Positions 1-7,667 are shown, counted from the first letter of the stretch. The stretch is DNA of 21,806 nt from Bordetella parapertussis (GCA_945863085.1 CAMBCD010000007.1:1-21806), one strand, 5' to 3'. The notes: generated by a model not told the origin, from the letters alone. Numbers and translations: made by a program.

Positions 1-40
1 CGCCTGTGCCAGCCTGTAATCCTTGATTATCGTAGACAAC

Positions 41-79
41 AATGATTCTCATTAAATTTGATATTGAGAATAATTCTTG
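41..79 (+). promoter_or_regulatory. Tandem Fur-box-like sites upstream of the ferric-iron binding protein gene
   Basis: Two AT-rich inverted repeats lie 70-108 bases before the start codon at 149. The first, 41-53, is the palindrome AATGA-TTC-TCATT. The second, 65-79, reads TGAGAAT-A-ATTCTTG and matches the 7-1-7 Fur consensus TGATAAT-N-ATTATCA at most positions. Since the downstream gene encodes an iron-binding protein, iron-dependent repression by Fur is the natural inference. No binding test or matrix score was possible. Confidence 0.65.
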
Positions 80-148
80 TTAGTATTCGGATTGGTATCA
101 GGCTCCAAACTTTAATCATTACAACATATTGTTTTTAAAGGATATTTT

Positions 149-1162
149 ATGAACCGCTCCATTCTGACGCTGGTACTGGCCGGACTGTTCAGCGCCAATG
201 CCACCGCCCAGGAACTGAATCTGTATTCCTCGCGCCACTACCAGACCGATGAAGCGCTGTACAGCGGCTTCACCAAAGCCACCGGCATCAAGCTGAACCG
301 CATCGAAGCCGGCGAAGACCCGCTGATCGCCCGCATCATCAATGAGGGCGCGTCCGGCCCCGCCGACGTGCTGGTCACCGTGGATGCCGGCCGCCTGTGG
401 CGCGCCGAACAGGCGGGCCTGTTTCAGCCGATCCAGTCCAAAGTGCTGGCTGAACGCCTGCCCGCCAACATGCTCGCCTCCGGCAACCAGTGGTTCGGTT
501 TCTCCGCCCGCGCCCGCGTCATCGTTTACAACAAGCTGACCGTCAACCCGGCCGACGTGCAGAGCTACGAAGACCTCGCCAGCCCGAAAATGAAAGGCAA
601 GGTCTGCACGCGCTCCGGTGGCCACATCTACAACCTGTCGCTGATGAGCGCGCTGATCGAGCACAATGGTGAAGCCAGGGCCGAACAATGGGCCAAAGGT
701 GTCGTCGACAATTTCGCGCGCACGCCCAAGGGCGGCGACACCGACCAGATCAAGGCGGTCGCCAGCGGCGAATGCGGCGTGGCCATCAGCAACAGCTATT
801 ACTATGTGCGCCTGTTGAACTCGACCAAGCCCGAAGACCGGAAAGTCATCGCAGCCACCGGCCTGATCTGGCCCAACCAGAAAACCACCGGCACTCACAT
901 GAACGTCTCCGGCGCCGGCGTCATCAAGACCGCAAAAAACAAGGATGCCGCGATCAAGTTCCTTGAATACCTGACCAGCAACGAGGCGCAGACTTATTTC
1001 GCCGAAGGCAACAACGAATGGCCGGTGGTCAAGGGCGCGGCGCTGAACAACAAGGCACTGGCTTCGCTCGGCACTTTCAGGATGGATACGCTGAACATCG
1101 GCGTACTCGGCAAAAACCAGCCGGCCGCGCAGAAAATCTTCGACCGCGTCGGTTACAAGTAA
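149..1162 (+). CDS. fbpA: Fe(3+) ABC transporter periplasmic binding protein
   Basis: This 337-residue protein is a ferric-iron binding protein of the FbpA/FutA/HitA family. It captures Fe(3+) in the periplasm and hands it to an inner-membrane ABC permease. Residues 1-20 form a signal peptide ending in ATA-QE. The mature part begins LNLYSSRHY, which is characteristic of the family, with iron-ligand candidates Y31 and the triple tyrosine run at 217-219 (NSYYYVR). The length is normal for the family. The start is supported by AGGA about 7 bases before the ATG and by the position of the signal peptide. Fur-like sites lie upstream. The matching ATPase and permease genes are close by, but the permease is on the opposite strand. 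The symbol follows family usage; futA or afuA would be equally fair. Confidence 0.9.
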   Translation: MNRSILTLVLAGLFSANATAQELNLYSSRHYQTDEALYSGFTKATGIKLNRIEAGEDPLIARIINEGASGPADVLVTVDAGRLWRAEQAGLFQPIQSKVLAERLPANMLASGNQWFGFSARARVIVYNKLTVNPADVQSYEDLASPKMKGKVCTRSGGHIYNLSLMSALIEHNGEARAEQWAKGVVDNFARTPKGGDTDQIKAVASGECGVAISNSYYYVRLLNSTKPEDRKVIAATGLIWPNQKTTGTHMNVSGAGVIKTAKNKDAAIKFLEYLTSNEAQTYFAEGNNEWPVVKGAALNNKALASLGTFRMDTLNIGVLGKNQPAAQKIFDRVGYK

Positions 1163-1183
1163 TCCGCCAAGCCCTTTCCATTT

Positions 1184-1265
1184 CCGTTCGCCCTGAGCCT
1201 GTCGAAGGGCAAATAGGCTTCGACAGAGCCTGTCCTTAGCGTGTCGAAGGGCTCAGCCCGAACGG
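1184..1265. repeat. REP-like palindrome between convergent genes
   Basis: The two arms start CCGTTCGCCCTGAGCC at 1184 and end GGCTCAGCCCGAACGG at 1265, and are inverted copies with few mismatches. GTCGAAGG or its complement recurs inside. Words such as GAGCCTGTCGAAGG with CCGAACGG are known as a dispersed intergenic palindrome in many proteobacterial genomes. It sits in the 125-base gap between the 3' ends of the iron binding protein gene and the permease gene. It may stop transcription from both sides, although there is no clear T-tract. Confidence 0.75.
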
Positions 1266-1287
1266 TGAAGTAGTTAGTGAAAGACCA

Positions 1288-2979
1288 TTAATCGGAATGA
1301 TGCCCGGGTCCCGGCCTGAGTATCATCCGCGACAGCACGATCAGCGGCAGCAGCCCCACCAGCACGATGGTGAGCGCTGCCGTTGACGCTTCTGCCAGCC
1401 GTTCATCAGCCGCCAGGTTGTAGGCCTGCACCGCCAGCGTGTCGAAGTTGAACGGCCGCATCACGAACGTGGCCGGCAGCTCCTTCATCACATCGACGAA
1501 CACCAGCAAGCCCGCGGTCAGCGCACTGCGCCACAGCAGCGGCGCATGCACCCGCAGCAGCGTCTCGCCGGGCCCCAGTCCCATCGACCGTGCGGCATCG
1601 TTCATTGACGGCGTGATCTTGGCGAGCCCCGCATCCACCGTCTGCAGCGCTACTGCAAAAAAACGCGCGAGGTAGGCATACACCAGTGCTGCGATGCCGC
1701 CGGTCAGGATCAGTCCGGGATTGGCGCCGGTCGCGGCTTCGATCCAGCCCGCCAGTACGTGATCAAGCCGGGTCACCGGAATCAGCACGCCGACGGCGAT
1801 CACCGCGCCGGGCACCGCGTAACCCAGCCCGGCGATGCGGTTGGCCGCGCGCACCATGGGCGTCGGTGACACGCGTCCGGCATAACCGACAACCAGTGCC
1901 AGCGCCACCGCGAGGCCCGCAGTGACCGCAGCCAGCGTCACCGTGTTGCCGGTCAGCGTCAGGTAACGCGCACCGAACTGGGCGTCACCCGAGGTCATCG
2001 CCATGTGGCCCATGACAGCCACCGGCAGCAGGAAACCGAACACCAGCGGCACCACGCAGAACAACACGGCGGCGGCGGCGCGCACACCGCGCAGATGATA
2101 GACATTGCGCAGGCGCTTGCGATGCGAGGTCGAATGGAAGGCCGCGCCGCGGCGGCTGATGCGTTCGAGCAGCAGCAGCAGGAACACGAATCCCAGCAGC
2201 ATCGCCGACAACTGCGCCGCCGCCGTATGGTCCCCCAGCGAAAACCAGGCGCGGAAAATGCCCGTGGTGAAGGTATTCACACCGAAATAGGCCACGGTGC
2301 CGTAATCGGCCAGCGCCTCCATCAGCGCCAGCGCGGTGCCGGCGACAATGCCGGGGCGTGCCAGGGGCAATGCCACGCGGCGGAACGTTCCCCAGGGCCC
2401 GTAACCCGACACCCGCGCCACTTCGAGCATGCTGTCGGACTGCTCAAGGAAGGCCGCGCGCGCCAGCAGGTAAACGTAGGGATACAGCACCAGTGCCAGC
2501 ATGACGATGGCGCCGCCCAGCGAACGCACATCGGGAAACCAGTATTCATGCACACCCCAGCCGGTCAGTTCGCGCAACAGTGATTGCACCGGGCCGGCGA
2601 ACTGCAAAAGATCTGTATAGGCATAGGCCATCACGTACGCCGGCACGGCCATCGGCAACAACAGCGCCCATTCAAATACCCGGCGCCCCGGGAAGCGGCA
2701 CATCGTGGTCAGCCACGCGGTGGAAACGCCGCCGATGATCACGCCGAATGCGACGCCCAGCATCAGCAGCAGCGAGTTGGTGATGTAGTCGCCGAGGACC
2801 GTGCCCGCGAGATGGCGCCAGGTGTCGGTGGATGGCGTCAGCAGGTTGAGCAAGACCACGATCACCGGCAGCGCCAGCATGGCCGCCAGCGCGACGGCAA
2901 AAACCGTCAGCATCCGCGGCAGGCGCGCGCGCATGGCCGATGCGGTAAAGATGGGTTGCGGGACTGTGTTGGTAATCAC
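1288..2979 (-). CDS. fbpB: Ferric-iron ABC transporter permease (two fused halves)
   Basis: This 563-residue integral membrane protein is the permease of an FbpABC-type Fe(3+) importer. It has two homologous halves of about six membrane segments each, the usual arrangement for FbpB/SfuB. Each half carries the cytoplasmic EAA loop that contacts the ATPase: EVARVSGYGPWGTFRRVALP in the first half and DAARSMGLGPGETLLRVHAP in the second. The listed start is a GTG at 2979. An ATG at 2934 (MRARLPRML) is an alternative, and neither has a convincing ribosome binding site. The gene is convergent with the binding-protein gene and divergent from the ATPase gene, unlike the common same-strand fbpABC operon. 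It shares its 136-base upstream region, which holds a Fur-like site, with the ATPase gene. Confidence 0.88.
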   Translation of the reverse strand: MITNTVPQPIFTASAMRARLPRMLTVFAVALAAMLALPVIVVLLNLLTPSTDTWRHLAGTVLGDYITNSLLLMLGVAFGVIIGGVSTAWLTTMCRFPGRRVFEWALLLPMAVPAYVMAYAYTDLLQFAGPVQSLLRELTGWGVHEYWFPDVRSLGGAIVMLALVLYPYVYLLARAAFLEQSDSMLEVARVSGYGPWGTFRRVALPLARPGIVAGTALALMEALADYGTVAYFGVNTFTTGIFRAWFSLGDHTAAAQLSAMLLGFVFLLLLLERISRRGAAFHSTSHRKRLRNVYHLRGVRAAAAVLFCVVPLVFGFLLPVAVMGHMAMTSGDAQFGARYLTLTGNTVTLAAVTAGLAVALALVVGYAGRVSPTPMVRAANRIAGLGYAVPGAVIAVGVLIPVTRLDHVLAGWIEAATGANPGLILTGGIAALVYAYLARFFAVALQTVDAGLAKITPSMNDAARSMGLGPGETLLRVHAPLLWRSALTAGLLVFVDVMKELPATFVMRPFNFDTLAVQAYNLAADERLAEASTAALTIVLVGLLPLIVLSRMILRPGPGHHSD

Positions 2980-3075
2980 TGGAAGCCGGCGCGGCCTGGT
3001 CTGTATTAGCCTAAGCTGATTAGACTAAGCTGGAGTGAGCCTAAGTTACGGAAAGTTATGAGAAAATCATTTTAA

Positions 3076-3090
3076 CAAGAATCATTATCA
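3076..3090 (+). promoter_or_regulatory. Fur-box-like site in the divergent permease/ATPase promoter region
   Basis: CAAGAAT-C-ATTATCA aligns with the 7-1-7 Fur consensus; the right half (3084-3090) is a perfect ATTATCA. It overlaps the position expected for the -35 element of the TATAAT at 3104-3109. The site could control both divergent genes. This is inferred from sequence only. Confidence 0.6.
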
Positions 3091-3103
3091 GCAGCAAAAA
3101 CGT

Positions 3104-3109
3104 TATAAT
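3104..3109 (+). promoter_or_regulatory. Consensus -10 element immediately upstream of the ATPase start codon
   Basis: A perfect TATAAT ends six bases before the ATG at 3116. A transcript using it would start at or next to the start codon. The only purine-rich stretch, AAGG, touches the ATG and is too close to act as a normal Shine-Dalgarno sequence. This points to leaderless or near-leaderless translation, unless another promoter further upstream is used. Confidence 0.45.
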
Positions 3110-3115
3110 TTAAGG

Positions 3116-4183
3116 ATGACTGCGCGCCTTGCTTTCACCGATGTCTGCCACGCCTACGACCGCACGCCGGTGCTGCAGGGTGTCAGTTTCGAGGTCGAAC
3201 CGGGCATGATCGCCTGCCTGCTCGGTGCCAGCGGTTGCGGCAAAACCACCGTACTGCGCTGTATCGCCGGTTTTGAACCGGTACTGGGCGGCACCGTGGC
3301 GCTCGACGGCACGGTGATCAGCGCAAAAAACCTCTCGCTGCCGCCGGAACAGCGCCGCATCGGCGTGGTGTTCCAGGATTACGCGCTGTTCCCGCATCTG
3401 ACTGTTGCCGGCAACATTGCCTTCGGCCTGCGTGGCGCCACGGCTGGTGAACAGGATGCGCGGGTTCGGGAACTGCTGGAGGTGGTCGGCCTCGCTGATC
3501 TGGGCGAAAAATATCCGCAGGAACTGTCGGGCGGCCAGCAGCAGCGCGTCGCCCTCGCCCGCGCACTGGCACCGCGCCCGCAATTGCTGCTGCTCGACGA
3601 ACCCTTTTCCAACCTCGACGTGGAAATGCGCGAACGCCTGAGCATCGAGGTGCGCGACATCCTCAAGCGCGAAAAAATCACCGCAGTGCTGGTCACCCAC
3701 GACCAGCATGAGGCCTTCAACATCGCCGACATGATCGGCATCATGAGGGACGGCCGCATCGAGCAATGGGACACGCCGTACCGGATTTATCACGAACCAC
3801 AGACGCGTTATGCCGCGGATTTCATCGGCCAGGGCCTGTTCCTGCCCGGCACCATCACCGACAACGGCCAGATCCGGCTGGAACTGGGCGAATTCGTGCA
3901 GGATACCGCGCCACGCTGGCCGGCCGGCACCGCATTCGACGTACTGCTGCGGCCCGACGATGTGCTGCATGATGACGCCAGCCCGCTGCAGGCCATGGTG
4001 CTGCACAAGGCCTTCCGCGGTGCGGAGTTTCTGTACACGCTGCGCCTGCCCGACGGCGGCCAAGTGTATTCACTGGTGCCCAGCCATCACAACCACGCCA
4101 TCGGCGAAAAAATCGGCATCCGGCTCGAACTCGACCACCTGGTTGCATTCCCGCGCAATCCGGCGACGCAGCCGCACCCCTGA
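3116..4183 (+). CDS. fbpC: Ferric-iron ABC transporter ATP-binding protein
   Basis: This 355-residue cytoplasmic ATPase energises the Fe(3+) importer. All ABC landmarks are present in order: Walker A GASGCGKTT (about residues 37-45), Q-loop VFQDYALFPH, signature LSGGQQQRVALARAL, Walker B LLLLDEPFSNLD and the switch histidine in VTHDQHEA. The C-terminal third, after about residue 240, has the TOBE-like regulatory region seen in FbpC and related importers. The length is typical. The start at 3116 is set by the first beta strand of the ABC fold beginning within a few residues of it. A Fur-like site and a consensus -10 lie just upstream. Partners are the binding protein at 149-1162 and the permease at 1288-2979. 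Confidence 0.9.
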   Translation: MTARLAFTDVCHAYDRTPVLQGVSFEVEPGMIACLLGASGCGKTTVLRCIAGFEPVLGGTVALDGTVISAKNLSLPPEQRRIGVVFQDYALFPHLTVAGNIAFGLRGATAGEQDARVRELLEVVGLADLGEKYPQELSGGQQQRVALARALAPRPQLLLLDEPFSNLDVEMRERLSIEVRDILKREKITAVLVTHDQHEAFNIADMIGIMRDGRIEQWDTPYRIYHEPQTRYAADFIGQGLFLPGTITDNGQIRLELGEFVQDTAPRWPAGTAFDVLLRPDDVLHDDASPLQAMVLHKAFRGAEFLYTLRLPDGGQVYSLVPSHHNHAIGEKIGIRLELDHLVAFPRNPATQPHP

Positions 4184-4193
4184 TCGACCCGTT

Positions 4194-5219
4194 TCAGGGA
4201 GTGTCCGGCACAGTACCTGCCGCGCGCAGGCGCTGCTGGCGCAGGGTCCATGCCAGCTCCTGCACCACCATCGCGTAATTGATGCTGCGGTTGTAGCGCG
4301 TGATCACGTAAAAATTGTTCAAGCCCAGCCAATAACGCGTGCCACCCTCGGTCTCCACCGAAATGAGGGACGCCAGTGCATCGTCAGCAACCAACTCCAG
4401 CGGTACCACGCCGCGTTTGCGGAACTCCGCCACGCTGGTGTGCGGCAGGAGCCCCGCGCCCAGCAGCGGTTCGAGCGCGGTGTTGCCGACATCGGCGGGC
4501 ACGATCACCGGTGCATCCTGCTGCCAGCCGAACTGCCGGTAATAATTGGCGACGCTGCCGATGGCATCGGTGACCTGGCGCAGGTCACGGCGGCCGTCAC
4601 CGTCGAAATCCACGGCGTATTTGCGATAACTGCTCGGCAAAAACTGCGGCACGCCGATGGCGCCGGCAAATGACCCCTTGACGCTGTTCAAACCCCAGCC
4701 GTTCTCGCGGGTCAGCAGCAGGAACTGTTCCAGTTCGCCGCGGAAAAAATCCGCGCGCCGCGGGTAACCAAAGGCCAGCGTGGTCAGCGCGTCGAACACA
4801 TTGACGTTGCCGGTCAGGCGCCCGAACAGGGTCTCGATGCCGATGGTGGCGACCATGATTTCCGGCGACACCCGGTATTCCGCGGCGGCCCGGTCGAGCA
4901 CCGCGGCATTTTCCGCCCAGAATCTGAGGCCGCCATTGATCCGCGCTTCAGTGATGTGGCGCGCACGGAACTCATGCCACGGCAGCGCCGTTGACGGCGC
5001 ATCCATCGCGCGCACGATGGATGTGAGGAATTTCGTATTGCGCAAGGCACGCTCCAGCGCGGAGCGCTCGAAACCATGGCGCTCCACCATGTCCTGCACG
5101 AATGCCCGGGCATCGGCTGCGAGTTCCGGGCGCGACTCCGCCGCATGGGCTGCCGGCGCCGCAACGGCCAGCAGGCCTGCCGCTGCACACGACATCATCA
5201 TCCGCAGGAAACGAGGCAT
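4194..5219 (-). CDS. mltB: Lytic murein transglycosylase B
   Basis: This 341-residue periplasmic enzyme cleaves peptidoglycan between MurNAc and GlcNAc, forming 1,6-anhydro ends (GH103, MltB family). Visible landmarks are the catalytic glutamate in ATIGIETLFGRLTGN (E129), the FDALTTLAFGYPRR segment, GAIGVPQFLPSSYRKYAVDF and the DFDGDGRRDL loop, which resembles the EF-hand-like site of MltB. The chosen ATG at 5219 begins a signal peptide (MPRFLRMMMSCAAAGLLAVA, cut near AHA-AE). An in-frame start at 5279 would add 20 charged residues before it. There is no obvious lipobox, so a soluble periplasmic form is likely. The 3' end lies 10 bases from that of the convergent ATPase gene. Confidence 0.9.
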   Translation of the reverse strand: MPRFLRMMMSCAAAGLLAVAAPAAHAAESRPELAADARAFVQDMVERHGFERSALERALRNTKFLTSIVRAMDAPSTALPWHEFRARHITEARINGGLRFWAENAAVLDRAAAEYRVSPEIMVATIGIETLFGRLTGNVNVFDALTTLAFGYPRRADFFRGELEQFLLLTRENGWGLNSVKGSFAGAIGVPQFLPSSYRKYAVDFDGDGRRDLRQVTDAIGSVANYYRQFGWQQDAPVIVPADVGNTALEPLLGAGLLPHTSVAEFRKRGVVPLELVADDALASLISVETEGGTRYWLGLNNFYVITRYNRSINYAMVVQELAWTLRQQRLRAAGTVPDTP

Positions 5220-5380
5220 CACTCCGTTTTCCGGATACGCGCGGCGCAATACCCGCACGCGCAGCATCCTGCACTTCACAGGGAAAGCGGGAGATTACCA
5301 AGCCGGCGCAGTACAGCGCCAGCGATTCACATCAGGGATGTATCAGGGTACCGGGAATGCCCCCGGCGGGGCAAGGCAGA

Positions 5381-5857
5381 TCAGCGCTGCGTGGGCTGCG
5401 CCGCTGCGGAATTGCCGTTGTTTTCCGGTGACTGCACCGGCGCCATCAGGTTCGGATAGGGATCGACGGCCGTGCCCTTGCCGACTGTGTGCATGGACAA
5501 CAACGTGCGGCCGATCGCCAGCCACTGCTCGCGCGCGGCTGACGACATCGTTTCGTAGATTTTGATCAGGCCGACGACATCACCTTCACCGAGGTCGATT
5601 TGCGCCGGCGCGGTGTCACCCACTGCCAGCCAGCGCGCGCGCACCTGCAGCGCATCAGCGACCTTGTAGAGGTTCTCGTGAGTCATGTTCTTGGTATCGC
5701 CGTTGATCCAGCGATGCACCGTCTGCCGCGGCAGGCCGATGCGACGGCCCAGTTCGGCGACGGATTTCATGCCGCAGGCGGTCATGGCAGTACGGATGCG
5801 GGTGGCGATCGAATTGTTGGGATCGCCCGGTTCGGCCTTGATGCGTCCTCTGCCCAT
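5381..5857 (-). CDS. XRE-family helix-turn-helix regulator
   Basis: This is a 158-residue DNA-binding protein. Residues about 15-78 form an XRE/Cro-CI domain; the helix-turn-helix is around 32-52 (SVAELGRRIGLPRQTVHRWI) and is followed by VADALQVRARWLAVGD. The C-terminal half (VVGLIKIYETMSSAAREQWLAIGRTL) resembles the tail of many Burkholderiales phage-repressor-like regulators and has no recognisable ligand domain. The ATG at 5857 is preferred because GGGAG lies about 8 bases upstream; the ORF stays open to 5944 but has no good ribosome site there. Its targets are unknown. It lies 161 bases downstream of mltB's start codon on the same strand, and no phage genes are nearby. Confidence 0.8.
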   Translation of the reverse strand: MGRGRIKAEPGDPNNSIATRIRTAMTACGMKSVAELGRRIGLPRQTVHRWINGDTKNMTHENLYKVADALQVRARWLAVGDTAPAQIDLGEGDVVGLIKIYETMSSAAREQWLAIGRTLLSMHTVGKGTAVDPYPNLMAPVQSPENNGNSAAAQPTQR

Positions 5858-5980
5858 GGTGTCTGCTCCCGTATCCGTTGTTTTGCGCAAGACCTCTGGT
5901 CGATCACTGCACAAGTCACTGCACGGTGACACCTTAATGCCCATGACTTACAGCAGGCTTACACCGGGAGATAGGTAACA

Positions 5981-5986
5981 ATTATA
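5981..5986 (-). promoter_or_regulatory. Possible -10 element for the XRE regulator gene
   Basis: TATAAT is read on the minus strand inside the very AT-rich stretch 5976-6015, which contrasts with the GC-rich surroundings. It lies about 125 bases upstream of the chosen start. A clear -35 at standard spacing is not evident, so this is tentative. Confidence 0.35.
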
Positions 5987-6001
5987 AAATATACAATAAA
6001 A

Positions 6002-7096
6002 TCAAATACTTATATGAAAACCTCCCAATAAGCTGGTTTGCCAGCTTTCTATGCGACGGGTCACTGCCCGGCTGTTGCCGAAACAGGGCACATAAACGGA
6101 GTGGGTACCCGGTCCGCCGGCGACGATCAGCTGGATGTCTTCAGGACTCGGTGAAATCGGCAGCAGCGTGTCATCCGACAAAGGGCCGAGTTCGGGAGTA
6201 CGTGAAGCACGCGCGCGTTCGATCTCGTTGACGCTCAGGTGTTTGACCGCCATTTTTGAACGCTGCCACAACTCGCGTTTGAGCCGCGCCTTGTCCCAGC
6301 CTTCGCGGCGGAAAATTTCAGCGTGTTCGCTGCCGATGATGAACCAGGGTTCACCGCCATGCACATATTCATTGCTCGGCGGATGCACCATGGTTTCGGC
6401 GATGACCCGCGCCAGTTCGTCCGCGGTCTTGGCATGGGTGTTCATGTTCATCGTGCCTTCGGCGCCGACCACGGTCACCGTGCTGTCGGTTGCGACAAAA
6501 CCGCGCTCGACATGCAACGGCTGCCACGGATGACCCTCTTCGTTCTCGGCGCAGCAGAAGCTGTATTTGCCGGGCTGGCCGTGGGTCGCACGGTCCATTT
6601 CCCCCGGCAGCGCACCGCCGATGTTCTGCAGGATCAGCCTTATCCCGCGGCCCAGCGTGGCATTGGCCCAGGCGCCCTGGCCGATGCAGTTGAATGTGGC
6701 ATTGACCTGCAGGCGCTGCGCCAGCGGGCCGTTGATCACCAGCCACACCGCGACTGAATTGGTCGTCGCCTGGATGCCCTGCAGGTTGAACGCCGGATCG
6801 GCCACCGCTTGCGTCGCGGCGATCAGCACCGGCAAGTATTCCGGATCGCAGCCGGCGAGCACGGCATTGATCGCGATGCGTTCAACCGTGGCTGCGCCAA
6901 AACCCGGCGCGACGATGGCGATGACTTCATCGCGGCCGCGCCGGGTCTCTCGCAGCATGCGTTCCACCCGCGCGGCAGTCGGCGGCACGATGGGCAGGCC
7001 GTCACTCCAGCGCCGCTCACGGTAGATGCGGTTGATGGCCTCGAAATCGTCAGGCGCCTCGAAGGTCGCGGCACGGTCGGCGGGTATTGCGCTCAT
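6002..7096 (-). CDS. Unknown 364-residue protein, translationally coupled to the UGSC selenoprotein
   Basis: I do not recognise a characterised family. The protein is 364 residues long, without a signal peptide or clear membrane segments, so it is probably cytoplasmic. It opens with FEAINRIYRERRWSDGLPIVPPT and holds several conserved-looking stretches: IVAPGFGAATVERIAINAVLAGC, LQGIQATTNSVAVWLVINGP and FCCAENEEGHPW. Cysteines in CDPEYLP, FNCIGQ, the CC pair and VPCFGNS could matter for redox or metal binding, but this is inference. Its ATG overlaps the stop of the selenoprotein gene (ATGA, 7093-7096), and GGAG lies 4 bases upstream, so the two are very likely co-translated and functionally linked. 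It is the last gene of the Bug receptor-selenoprotein operon. Confidence 0.8.
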   Translation of the reverse strand: MSAIPADRAATFEAPDDFEAINRIYRERRWSDGLPIVPPTAARVERMLRETRRGRDEVIAIVAPGFGAATVERIAINAVLAGCDPEYLPVLIAATQAVADPAFNLQGIQATTNSVAVWLVINGPLAQRLQVNATFNCIGQGAWANATLGRGIRLILQNIGGALPGEMDRATHGQPGKYSFCCAENEEGHPWQPLHVERGFVATDSTVTVVGAEGTMNMNTHAKTADELARVIAETMVHPPSNEYVHGGEPWFIIGSEHAEIFRREGWDKARLKRELWQRSKMAVKHLSVNEIERARASRTPELGPLSDDTLLPISPSPEDIQLIVAGGPGTHSVYVPCFGNSRAVTRRIESWQTSLLGGFHISI

Positions 7097-7632
7097 AGAG
7101 CTCCGCCCAGCAGCCTGGCAATATCATCGGCGCATTGTTCGGCAATCTTGCGCACGTCCTCGCGTTTGCGTCCGCCGAAGGGGTGCGGGATCACCGCAAT
7201 CGGCAGCGCCCCGTTGCCCAGCGCGCGCGCCTGGGCGCGGCCCAGCGTCAGGAATGCCGTTGAACACACGGTGATCGCGGCCTTGCCCCGCTTGGTCACT
7301 TCGATGCTGTCGTGGACACTCCACGACGAACAGGATCCTCAGTCGCCGGAGCCGGCGATGACGACGTCGCATTCGCCGGAGAGTTCCGCGATCACCGCGG
7401 CATCGGCGGGTATCGACGCCGAGGATTTGCGGCGCTTGATCACTTTCGCCGCGCCATGACGGCTGACCAGCAATTCGGCGAGATCATCGACGAGGTGGTG
7501 AAAATTGGGTTTGGCGTTGTCAATGAATCCGATCACGGCGCCGGCAAGGGCAGTACGTTGCGCCGGTTTGTCAGCACTCTGGGAGCCGCCGCGCGGCGCG
7601 GTTGGATCAAACAGCATTACGGTTGCGGTCAT
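7093..7632 (-). CDS. UGSC-family selenoprotein (in-frame TGA read as selenocysteine)
   Basis: The frame runs from the ATG at 7632 to the stop at 7093 and is broken only by a TGA at 7341-7339. Reading that TGA as selenocysteine gives a 179-residue protein with ...VIAGSGD-U-GSC-SSWS..., so the active motif is U98-G-S-C101, a UxxC redox pair. This matches the UGSC (seleno)protein family, whose members carry U or C at this place. The flanks on both sides are in the same frame and protein-like (upstream HLVDDLAELLVSRHGAAKV, downstream AITVCSTAFLTLGRAQA and LPIAVIPHPFGG), which argues against decay. A hairpin right after the TGA fits a bacterial SECIS element. AGGGGA lies 4 bases before the ATG. 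The start lies 35 bases after the Bug gene's stop, and the stop overlaps the next gene. The substrate is unknown. Standard gene callers would report two fragments, 7339-7632 and about 7093-7299. Confidence 0.9.
7305..7332 (-). promoter_or_regulatory. Bacterial SECIS-like hairpin downstream of the selenocysteine codon
   Basis: On the minus strand the RNA after the UGA can form a 7-base-pair perfect stem GUCGUGG/CCACGAC (7327-7321 with 7315-7309) closed by the five-base loop AGUGU. Beyond a single bulged base the stem extends with UGUU/AGCA (7332-7329 with 7308-7305). The loop starts 18 bases after the UGA and has G as its second base, which fits the known bacterial SECIS rules for SelB binding. 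It lies inside the coding region, as expected for bacteria. Confidence 0.8.
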
Positions 7633-7667
7633 ATTGTCCCCTGCAATGAATCAGCAGTTACGGAAGT

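Noticed and set aside
119..898. Minus-strand open frame of 259 codons opposite the iron binding protein gene
   Set aside because: Shadow of a clearly recognised gene. The translation is low-complexity with no family pattern.
3110..4063. Minus-strand open frame of 317 codons opposite the iron ATPase gene
   Set aside because: Antisense to a complete ABC ATPase with all motifs. No independent support.
5381..5857. Prophage remnant around the XRE regulator
   Set aside because: The protein resembles phage repressors, but no integrase, attachment site or other phage gene is seen on either side.
7093..7632. Pseudogene caused by a nonsense TGA
   Set aside because: Only one stop interrupts the frame, it is TGA, it is followed by GSC and a SECIS-like hairpin, and the downstream half retains coding character and ends in a clean ATGA overlap.
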